From assembly GCF_900143695.1 (NCBI RefSeq), contig NZ_FRFE01000016.1, forward strand, positions 79,273 through 143,272: a stretch of DNA of 64,000 nt, written 5' to 3'. Numbering within the stretch: position 1 is the first letter of the stretch; each line of letters starts with the position of its first letter. Shown here one piece after another: positions 1 through 7,307 of this stretch. A program made the position numbers and the translations under genes. A model generated the notes under the pieces. That model was not told where the DNA came from and ran no database searches. It saw only the letters and a program-made list of their open reading frames with translations. The stretch is from Desulfopila aestuarii DSM 18488 (GTDB taxonomy: Bacteria > Desulfobacterota > Desulfobulbia > Desulfobulbales > Desulfocapsaceae).

Positions 1-1283
1 GCTAAAGGAACATGGAACCGGTCACGAAAAGCCTTCAGCGACTCAAGGTCCATTTTCTTGACATTATGGGCAACCATAACCGATTCACCCGCCTGACCCA
101 TACCAAAACCCTTAATGGTTTTCACAAGGATGACCGTCGGCTGGCCCTGATGGCGGGTAGCTGCCGATAAGGCCGTATAGACCTTGCGCGGGTCATGGCC
201 GCCACGGGTCATCTGCCACAGCTCACTGTCACTGATATCCTCAACAAGGGCCGCCAGTTTCGGGTCGTCAGCAAAGACCAATTCTCGCAGATATTCTGGC
301 CCGCGTGCCCGGATGGTCTGAAAATCGCCATCCACCATGCTGCCAAACTTTTTCAACAGCAGTCCTTCCTTATCACGGCTCAGAATACGATCCCACTCAC
401 TCCCCCAAAGGAGCTTTATCACATTCCAGCCGGCTCCGCGAAAACGCCCTTCCAGCTCCTGGATAATTTTGCCGTTGCCGCGTACCGGACCGTCGAGTCG
501 CTGAAGGTTACAGTTGACCACAAAGATCAGGTTATCAAGCTTTTCCCTTGCAGCTACAGAAAGAGCCCCAAGCGATTCCGGTTCATCTGACTCGCCATCG
601 CCCATAAAGACCCAGACCTTTCGATCACCGGCCTTTTTCAGCTCACGGCTGTCCATATATTTCATAAATCTGGCCTGGTAGATGGCCGCCATTGGCCCCA
701 ACCCCATGGAAACGGTGGGAAATTGCCAGAAGTCGGGCATCAGCCAGGGATGGGGATAGGACGACAGCCCGTGGCCACCTACCTCCTGCCTGAAATTGCG
801 CAAATGCTCTTCATCAAACCTCCCTTCCACAAATGCCCGGGCATAGATACCAGGTGAACTGTGTCCCTGGAAATAGATCATATCGGCGCCGAATTCGGCC
901 TGCGGGCCCCGGAAAAACCAGTTGAAGCCAACCTCGTACATAGCTGAAACCGAGGTGTAGGTGGCAATATGGCCTCCCAGCCCCTTGCCGCCCTTGTTGG
1001 CTCGTGCCACCATGGCCATGGCATTCCAGCGCACATAGGCGGCAACCTTCATAGCGGTGTAGGAATCATCAGGCATGTGCTGCTCGTCGCCTGGCGGGAT
1101 AGTATTACCATAAGGGGTGAGAATACCCGGGGAAGTTGACACACCCCGCTCGCGGGCCCGGTCGGTCAGCTCACGTAACAGGTAATCGGCTTTTTCAGCG
1201 CCTTCATGACGAATAACGCCATCCAACGATTCCAGCCAGTCACTGGTCTCAGCCGGATCAGGATCGGTATAGTATGCACTCAT
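1..1283 (-). CDS. aceE: Pyruvate dehydrogenase E1 component, homodimeric type (5' part; runs off the left edge)
   Basis: About 427 N-terminal codons are present; the start ATG is at 1283 and the gene continues beyond position 1, so roughly half of a typical 880-900 residue AceE is missing. The product decarboxylates pyruvate with thiamine diphosphate and passes the acetyl group to the E2 lipoyl domain. The thiamine-diphosphate motif is visible: GDGESDEPES followed about 25 residues later by NCNLQRLDGPVRGN. The stretches NKGGKGLGGH and YFQGHSSPGIYARAF are also typical of the homodimeric E1 family. E2/E3 partners, if linked, would lie outside the window on the left. The family call is firm; the cellular role in an anaerobe is inferred. 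Confidence 0.95.
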   Translation of the reverse strand, partial: MSAYYTDPDPAETSDWLESLDGVIRHEGAEKADYLLRELTDRARERGVSTSPGILTPYGNTIPPGDEQHMPDDSYTAMKVAAYVRWNAMAMVARANKGGKGLGGHIATYTSVSAMYEVGFNWFFRGPQAEFGADMIYFQGHSSPGIYARAFVEGRFDEEHLRNFRQEVGGHGLSSYPHPWLMPDFWQFPTVSMGLGPMAAIYQARFMKYMDSRELKKAGDRKVWVFMGDGESDEPESLGALSVAAREKLDNLIFVVNCNLQRLDGPVRGNGKIIQELEGRFRGAGWNVIKLLWGSEWDRILSRDKEGLLLKKFGSMVDGDFQTIRARGPEYLRELVFADDPKLAALVEDISDSELWQMTRGGHDPRKVYTALSAATRHQGQPTVILVKTIKGFGMGQAGESVMVAHNVKKMDLESLKAFRDRFHVPL

Positions 1284-1439
1284 CTGCTACCTCGCGTTAG
1301 ATATGGATGGGTAAAAAGCAAGGACAACACGGGTAAAGTATCATCATTGATTTTACATTTGCAAGAAAATCATGATGATGGAATCGGAGCCGTAAAACCG
1401 GCTCCGATTCATCGAAATGTCTGGCATCAGGAAAAGAAA

Positions 1440-2504
1440 TCAGGTCTGGGCGAGCGCCTCAGCACTCTTTTTCCAGAGCCAACCGAGACAGAGGAGTCCG
1501 AAAATAAGGATGACAAAAAAGAAAATCATGGGGGAGTACTGCGGTACAACCTGGAGCTGATCGAGGGTATAGTATTTCTGCAGGTAGCCCGTACGCAGCC
1601 AACTGCGCATAAAGACCATAATCACAACAAGTGGCACGGCATGGGCAATTGTCATCCATAACCGGCCCCGCCAGGCGGTGAACAGCATACCGACAGTCAG
1701 CAGCAAGCCAAGTGCGAAGGCGATGGTGGCTCCCATATCTCGGCCCATAAAGAGCAGCATCTGGCCCCGGGGCAGGCTGAGAAGGTAGAGAATACCCACC
1801 ACGGTGTTGATCACGGTCACTCCCAGGAAAACACGCAAACCATGCTTTGCAGAATATTCGGCCAGTTCCAGGTCACGTTCGGCCCGAAAGCGACCCATGA
1901 GCGCCACGGCCAGCCCGCCCATCGCCAGCGCCCCCAATACCATATGCAAATAGCGAAACGGGAAACTGTTCTCGCTGGCAATAAGCATCGAGCCGTCCAA
2001 ATGGCTGAAATATTCACCAAACCTTTCAGGCAAGCCCATCAGCAGCATGTTATGGGAGAAAATGGCAGCGATACCGAGAAAGATCACGGCACAAATCCCA
2101 CCGATCACCAGCCCCAGACGTCCTAGTTTTTCAAAATGAAAGTCGTAGAGATAAACACCGCGATAGGCAAACATCAACAGCGGCACCACCAGAATCCAGC
2201 CAATTCCCATGAGGATAGAGCTGGTGTAAATAAACTGGCCATAGAGTACCTGGAGAAAAAGATAAGGGGCCACACCGAGATTGACAGTAAGCGCAATAAG
2301 CATCGGGGTGATCACCGCAATGCGATGGGCAAGCCGCCGTTCCACTTCATCACCACGCAGATGGGCAACCACCCCGAGAATAAGCCCGCCCAGCATCGCG
2401 TTCATTGCCAGGAGGTGCAGCGGAAAGGTAAGCAGCAGCAGGAACTGGAACCAGCCCCAGGCAACCGGCAGGGTGTCGGCAGGTGGAATAAGAATCGTCG
2501 CCAT
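1440..2504 (-). CDS. Multi-pass membrane subunit of a bd-like oxidase complex
   Basis: A protein of about 354 residues with roughly nine hydrophobic segments and no CxxCH motif. It follows the cytochrome-c-fused subunit directly: the upstream stop TGA overlaps this ATG by one base, and AAGGAGG lies just upstream, so the two are translationally coupled. The GTG one codon earlier is less likely to be the start. Histidines inside membrane segments (FPLHLL, FSHNML, RYLHMV, IAHAVP) could ligate b-type haem. By position and composition it is the second subunit of a cytochrome bd-like quinol or cytochrome oxidase. It does not match canonical CydB by eye, so the assignment is by context. Confidence 0.6.
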   Translation of the reverse strand: MATILIPPADTLPVAWGWFQFLLLLTFPLHLLAMNAMLGGLILGVVAHLRGDEVERRLAHRIAVITPMLIALTVNLGVAPYLFLQVLYGQFIYTSSILMGIGWILVVPLLMFAYRGVYLYDFHFEKLGRLGLVIGGICAVIFLGIAAIFSHNMLLMGLPERFGEYFSHLDGSMLIASENSFPFRYLHMVLGALAMGGLAVALMGRFRAERDLELAEYSAKHGLRVFLGVTVINTVVGILYLLSLPRGQMLLFMGRDMGATIAFALGLLLTVGMLFTAWRGRLWMTIAHAVPLVVIMVFMRSWLRTGYLQKYYTLDQLQVVPQYSPMIFFFVILIFGLLCLGWLWKKSAEALAQT

Positions 2505-4264
2505 CACTTTCCTCCTTTTAGGCCGTCGATATAGTCGGCAAGTGCTTCCCGTTCGGTTTCAGTTCCCTCAAACGGCGGCATTTCTGGGACCAGTTCCGGC
2601 AATCTGCCGAGATTGGTAAAAATCTGTGCCCGATCCCAACCACTGGTAAACTCCGTTATATCCTCGACGGCGTGACAGGCTGAACAATGGGTATCAAACA
2701 CTCCGCCCCCGTCCACTCCTGCAGTCGAGACTATCCCGCCACTCTCTGAAATCAGATAACCGGCAAGCTGATTCCGCTCTTCGTCGGTCCCACCAAAAGG
2801 CTCCATTTCATCGGAAATCTCATTTAAGGTACTCAACATCTCACCAGCTCCCACCACATCTTTACCAGCAAACGCGCCAGACAGATCTTCCCTGGCGTGA
2901 CATGCTGCACAGTTTTCCTCAAACAGTTGTTTACCGGCTGCCAGGCCATCACCGGCTTCGGCGACGACATCAACGGTCTCCTTACCGTGCACCTCTCCGG
3001 CCAGAAAAGCTGACAGTGCCCGCACCTCCGTGTCGGTTCCGGCAAAGGGCGGCATGAACGGGCGGATGGTATGCATCTTGCCGATATAGGCGACCAGCGC
3101 CGGGTAGCTCATCTTTTCCGTCAGGGCTGCCAGATCGTTGTTGCCAGCACCAAGGGTATGACAACTGTAACATTGCTGAATATAGAGTTCGTGCCCGGCA
3201 CCCATTCTGTTGTCAGCAGTCACCTCGTGATGCTGCACCCACAGTGCAGATTTGAGAAAACCTTTCTCATTCAAGCTTTCCAGGTCTTTTTTGAAAATGG
3301 AGTTGGAGTAGATCACCTCGTTGATCACATAGGGACGGCGGGCCGCCTCCCGGGTCCATTCAAACGAGCCAAGCATTACAAAGGCACAGAGCATGGCCGC
3401 AAGAGCCACTGGCCGGTTGTTGAGTGTCGGTCTCAGAATGGCTGTAACCAGCGTCAGAACCAGTAGCAAAATGACTGCCACCAAACCGTACTGCAGGGCG
3501 AGAGCGACTGTGGGTGATTTGCCTGTCACCAGCTGCTGAGCCTGTTCCGGCAAGACCGCCACATACCACAAGGCGCAAGGGATAGCTGCGACCATGGCCA
3601 CCAATGACCAGATACCGGAGAAACGGGTCATTTTCACCCGAACCTCTTCCTCATCGGACCATGCGGCAGTCAGGCAGCCGTAACAGCCGGCCATAAGCAC
3701 CGCTATGCAGGTACGAAAGAAAAGGGATGGCCAGAATGACGGATTGAAAAAACCCTGCCAAAAGAGCGAGCTCTCCGCCCAGGCACCCGGTGTCAGCATC
3801 ACCCCGATGATTCCATTAATGAGCAGCAAAGACATCCATGCGGCAAAGAAATAGAGGTAGCCGACTTTCAGATGGGTCGAGGATTCCATCCGCCCAAAGA
3901 AATAGTAATAGACGAAAGCAGCGGCGATCTCCACCGTGAAGAAGACCCACTCCGCCGCCCAGCCAAATACGAAATTATGAATAAGGTAGGAGGTCGCTGC
4001 CGGATTGACCAAAGCGATAATGAACCAGATACCGACCCCGCTGATGGACCCCAGGACCATGGTCGTCAAAAGGAAAAAACGGGCGTGGCGTTTGGTGAAA
4101 TCGAGAATGGCCTGGCTCTGTTCGGCAAGGCCTTTTTTTTCGGCCAAGACCAGATAGAGCCCGCCCCCCACCGCGAAATGAGAGATGAAAACGTGAAAGA
4201 CCGCAATCAGGGCAATCAGCGTACCGCCCCCTATTTCGGGCAGATACCAGACAGGATAGTGCAT
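2504..4264 (-). CDS. Cytochrome bd-like oxidase subunit I fused to three c-type cytochrome domains
   Basis: A 586-residue protein. Residues 1-310 form about eight membrane helices, with His24, His29 and His96 in helices and a conserved-looking WTREAARRPYVI after the last one. Residues about 350-586 hold three tandem mono-haem cytochrome c modules: CYSCH at 365-369, CAACH at 452-456 and CSACH at 527-531, each followed by a Met-containing MPPF/MEPF-x-GT-x-E segment likely to give the distal ligand. This resembles the divergent CydA-like families with C-terminal cytochrome c, not E. coli CydA. Electrons probably enter via the periplasmic c haems or a quinol, and the terminal acceptor (oxygen or other) is not decided by sequence alone. 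It is co-transcribed with the membrane subunit downstream. Confidence 0.75.
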   Translation of the reverse strand: MHYPVWYLPEIGGGTLIALIAVFHVFISHFAVGGGLYLVLAEKKGLAEQSQAILDFTKRHARFFLLTTMVLGSISGVGIWFIIALVNPAATSYLIHNFVFGWAAEWVFFTVEIAAAFVYYYFFGRMESSTHLKVGYLYFFAAWMSLLLINGIIGVMLTPGAWAESSLFWQGFFNPSFWPSLFFRTCIAVLMAGCYGCLTAAWSDEEEVRVKMTRFSGIWSLVAMVAAIPCALWYVAVLPEQAQQLVTGKSPTVALALQYGLVAVILLLVLTLVTAILRPTLNNRPVALAAMLCAFVMLGSFEWTREAARRPYVINEVIYSNSIFKKDLESLNEKGFLKSALWVQHHEVTADNRMGAGHELYIQQCYSCHTLGAGNNDLAALTEKMSYPALVAYIGKMHTIRPFMPPFAGTDTEVRALSAFLAGEVHGKETVDVVAEAGDGLAAGKQLFEENCAACHAREDLSGAFAGKDVVGAGEMLSTLNEISDEMEPFGGTDEERNQLAGYLISESGGIVSTAGVDGGGVFDTHCSACHAVEDITEFTSGWDRAQIFTNLGRLPELVPEMPPFEGTETEREALADYIDGLKGGK

Positions 4265-4374
4265 ATTTCCTCCGTATAAATACCAATAAATATCAGTTCA
4301 TGGAAGAATACAACAGCCGGGAATGACCTGCAATTGCGACATTGTGCCACAACCACCAAAACGTAATATGTCGG

Positions 4375-5334
4375 TCAGGCGACGTTTGTCAGAAAGGAGA
4401 GTTCTTCAGGACTCCAGTCGCCGACTAATCGGACTTCCGGCTCCAGCCGGATCCCCCTCTCACGCGCCGCCTTCTCCACTGCCAGTCGGATAAGGGACAG
4501 GACGTCGCCAGCAGTGGCGTTGTTTTGATTGATAAAGATATTGCCATGAAAAGGAGCAATCGCTGCCCCACCGGAGGTAACACCACGTAACCCCAACTCG
4601 TCAATGATCTTGCCAGTGGGAGCGCCGAAATCATGGTTGTTTTTAAACAGCGACCCGGCGGATGGTGCTTTAAAATGGCCTTTATCCACCCTATCTTTAT
4701 GGTTTTCTTCCATCTTTCGGTAAATTTCCTGGCGATCGCCCTTTTTCAGGTGCAGTTTCACCTGCCAGATACAGCCTGACATGGCTTGAAACGGGGAGCG
4801 TTTATAGTCGAACTGGGACGGATCGCAGGATACTGTTGTCAGCGACAAATCCTCCCCCACCACTTCCACCTGTTCCAGTACCTCGGATATGGAGTTGCCG
4901 TAGCAGCGGGCATTCATCCAGACCGCACCGCCAATGGAACCTGGCATACCGTTAATAAACTCCACACCGGAAAGACCATATTCGGCAGCCACCATACACA
5001 CATCTTCAACCCTTGCGCCAGCCTCCGCGGTAAGACGCTCGCCGGTAACCGAGATAGAATCAAGACCTGCTGTGGAGATAACCACTCCCCTGATCCCTCG
5101 ATCCGCCACCAGGATGTTGGTACCGCCACCTAAGAGAAAACAGGGCAGCCCATTCTTCTTCACCACCTCAAGGCAGGTCAAGAGATCATCATAGCTGCGG
5201 GGCGCGAGAAAGACATCGGCGGGGCCACCGATCTTAAATGAGGTGTGGCGCGACATTGGCTCGTCGAACCTGACCAGTTCGGCGGGAACCATATCGACCA
5301 CACACTGCCGCCAGCCTTCTATTGAAATTTCCAT
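4375..5334 (-). CDS. murB: UDP-N-acetylenolpyruvoylglucosamine reductase
   Basis: MurB reduces UDP-GlcNAc-enolpyruvate to UDP-MurNAc with NADPH and FAD in cytoplasmic peptidoglycan synthesis. FAD-binding motifs are visible: SRHTSFKIGGPAD near the N-terminus and GGGTNILVADRGIRGVVI further on. NGMPGSIGGAVWMNA, the catalytic Ser-containing APSAGSLFKN and the C-terminal EPEVRLVG are typical of the family. I chose the ATG at 5334 (MEISIEG) because it avoids overlap with the upstream IscU-like gene, which stops at 5337; an in-frame start at 5361 exists. Length (about 319 residues) is normal. It is two bases downstream of the upstream gene and so in the same operon, an unusual partnership. Confidence 0.95.
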   Translation of the reverse strand: MEISIEGWRQCVVDMVPAELVRFDEPMSRHTSFKIGGPADVFLAPRSYDDLLTCLEVVKKNGLPCFLLGGGTNILVADRGIRGVVISTAGLDSISVTGERLTAEAGARVEDVCMVAAEYGLSGVEFINGMPGSIGGAVWMNARCYGNSISEVLEQVEVVGEDLSLTTVSCDPSQFDYKRSPFQAMSGCIWQVKLHLKKGDRQEIYRKMEENHKDRVDKGHFKAPSAGSLFKNNHDFGAPTGKIIDELGLRGVTSGGAAIAPFHGNIFINQNNATAGDVLSLIRLAVEKAARERGIRLEPEVRLVGDWSPEELSFLTNVA

Positions 5335-5336
5335 AA

Positions 5337-5774
5337 TTAACAGCTGTGCCCGGTATGGCACGACTCCGGTCCCCGCTTCTGCAGATAATCCGCCACCGCT
5401 CGCTGCAGGGTAGTCTCTGCCAGCTGGGCGCAGTGCAGATGGGTATCGGGCAGCTGGCCGGTAAGTTCCATGATATGCATCATATTGATACCCTTCAATT
5501 CACCGATATCCTTGCCCTGGGCCAGCATAGCTGTGGCCTCGATGCATTGATTACTCACGGAGCAGCCATCAGTCCAGTGACGGGTCCGTTGAACCCGGTC
5601 ACCAACAATACCTAACGCCAGTTCCATGGTGTCACCACAGTTACCAGTTATTCGAGCAATTGCATCGGGATCTTTGAGCGGAGGATTGGCCAGGTAATAG
5701 AAACCAAACCAGGCCGCAACCAGTAAAAGCAAAATACCAAAGGCGAGAGCAATAGACGATATCTCCATAAACAT
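5337..5774 (-). CDS. Membrane-anchored IscU/NifU-N-like iron-sulfur scaffold protein
   Basis: A 145-residue protein. Residues 7-28 form one membrane helix; the rest matches the IscU/NifU N-terminal fold. The three scaffold cysteines and the assisting Asp are all in place: NCGD (Cys46, Asp48), DGCSVSNQC (Cys71) and HLHCAQLAE (Cys115), followed by AVADYLQKR as in IscU. A short Cys/His tail (CHTGHSC) ends the protein. A membrane anchor on an IscU-type scaffold is unusual; with the positive-inside rule undecided, the side of the membrane is unknown. AGGAGAAC sits before the ATG. It is immediately upstream of murB. The function as an Fe-S scaffold is inferred from ligand conservation. Confidence 0.75.
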   Translation of the reverse strand: MFMEISSIALAFGILLLLVAAWFGFYYLANPPLKDPDAIARITGNCGDTMELALGIVGDRVQRTRHWTDGCSVSNQCIEATAMLAQGKDIGELKGINMMHIMELTGQLPDTHLHCAQLAETTLQRAVADYLQKRGPESCHTGHSC

Positions 5775-5996
5775 GTTCTCCTATACCATTTTTCTGCTCG
5801 GACAGCGAGCGGCTCTATCCTAATAAGAGTTTCTCAAAACGAAAAGCGATAAGACCAATAACCGCAGAAAAGCCGTTTTTAATCTTCTCATCTATTTGGT
5901 ACACTTTACCAAATGCAATTATTTTGGGACTCTCGTGCGATGTCAACCGAGGCGTCTTATAAAAAATTCAGCAAACCACCAACCAAAGCCTCACAT

Positions 5997-7301
5997 ATGA
6001 AAAGAATTTTCCTTCCTCTGCTGTTCGCCATGATGGCCATAGCCGCCCTCATAGTCTACCAGCGTACAAGCCAGAAGAATAATGAATTAACAGCAACCAG
6101 CAGCCACTCACAGAAAATCAGCCTCTTCCACTACTTTTCAGGTGCTCTGAGTGGAGGTATCGATAATATGGTGGAGACGGTCAATGCCAAAAGCCCAGGC
6201 TATACAGTGCTTGCCAACGGCCTGGACCATGAAGCGTTCAAAACCATGATTTTATCTTCGCTTGATCGGGGCAATCCTCCCGAGCTGTTTTCCTATTGGG
6301 CCGGTGAACGGGTCCGACAGCTGGTTTTAAAAAACCAGCTCATGGAGATCGATGATCTCTGGGAGCGGGAAAACCTTTCGGCACAATTCCCCCCCGCCAT
6401 TGTCGAGTCGGCCGTCACCTACAATGGGAAAAAATACCTGCTCCCCATCACCCAGCATATTGTGGTTTTTTTCTATAATACGCAGATCTTCACAGCTCAC
6501 GGGCTTTCCCCACCGCAATCCTGGCCGGAGTTTCTCGCCATCTGCGCCCAACTGAAAAGCAGTGGCATAACCCCACTGGCAATCGGAGCCCGAGAACGCT
6601 GGCCGGCCCAGTTCTGGTTCGATTACCTACTGCTGCGTACCGCCGGGCCGGATTATCGCAAGCTGCTGATGGAGGGCAAGCAGTCCTACACTGATCCCCA
6701 GGTGATGGAATCCTTCAGGATTTGGTCGGAACTGTTGCAAAATGGTTATTTTAATGGTAACGCCAATCAGCTCGACTGGGACGAGGCGACCGCGCTGGTC
6801 CGCGAGGGAAAAGCGGCCATGACACTCATGGGTACCTGGGCCACCCAGATACTTGAAGGCCAGTCACCGGGTCTTGAAGCAGGCAAGGATTATGATTTTT
6901 TCCCTTTCCCGACTGTAGCTGAAAATGTGCCACGGGTCTCGGTCGGCCCTATTGACGGTATCATCATCTCCCGCGCCTCGGAAAATCATGACTTTGCCAA
7001 GAATGTCCTGGCGTATTTTGCAGGCACGGAGGCCCAGAAACTCATGAGCACCGGCTCAGGTGCACTAGCCCCGAATCAAACCGTGTCGGACAATTTTTAT
7101 TCTCCATTCAAACTCCGATTAAAACAGGAGATTGAACATTCTGAGCGATGGGCCTTCAACTTTGATCTCGCAACGCCGCCCGAAATTGCCGATCGGGCCA
7201 TGGACAGCTTCAACGAACTGATCGAGTTCCCCGGGCAATACCTGCAGATCCTGAGCGACCTGCAAACTGAAATAGCCCCTTCTGCAGAAGAGGGAAAGTA
7301 A
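5997..7301 (+). CDS. Extracellular solute-binding protein, family 1 type, N-terminally anchored
   Basis: About 434 residues from the ATG at 5997 (MKRIFLPLL); in-frame starts at 5940 and 5913 would add an unlikely hydrophilic leader. Residues 4-22 form a hydrophobic segment with no lipobox cysteine and no obvious signal-peptidase site, so it may stay tethered to the inner membrane. The body looks like a sugar-type ABC binding protein: FSYWAGERVRQLV, YNGKKYLLPITQHIVVFFYN and GKAAMTLMGTWATQIL are family-like. There are no ABC permease or ATPase genes nearby. Instead a hybrid histidine kinase starts 6 bp after its stop, which suggests a sensory role in which ligand binding is reported to the kinase. 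The ligand is unknown. Confidence 0.8.
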   Translation: MKRIFLPLLFAMMAIAALIVYQRTSQKNNELTATSSHSQKISLFHYFSGALSGGIDNMVETVNAKSPGYTVLANGLDHEAFKTMILSSLDRGNPPELFSYWAGERVRQLVLKNQLMEIDDLWERENLSAQFPPAIVESAVTYNGKKYLLPITQHIVVFFYNTQIFTAHGLSPPQSWPEFLAICAQLKSSGITPLAIGARERWPAQFWFDYLLLRTAGPDYRKLLMEGKQSYTDPQVMESFRIWSELLQNGYFNGNANQLDWDEATALVREGKAAMTLMGTWATQILEGQSPGLEAGKDYDFFPFPTVAENVPRVSVGPIDGIIISRASENHDFAKNVLAYFAGTEAQKLMSTGSGALAPNQTVSDNFYSPFKLRLKQEIEHSERWAFNFDLATPPEIADRAMDSFNELIEFPGQYLQILSDLQTEIAPSAEEGK

Positions 7302-7307
7302 TAACCC

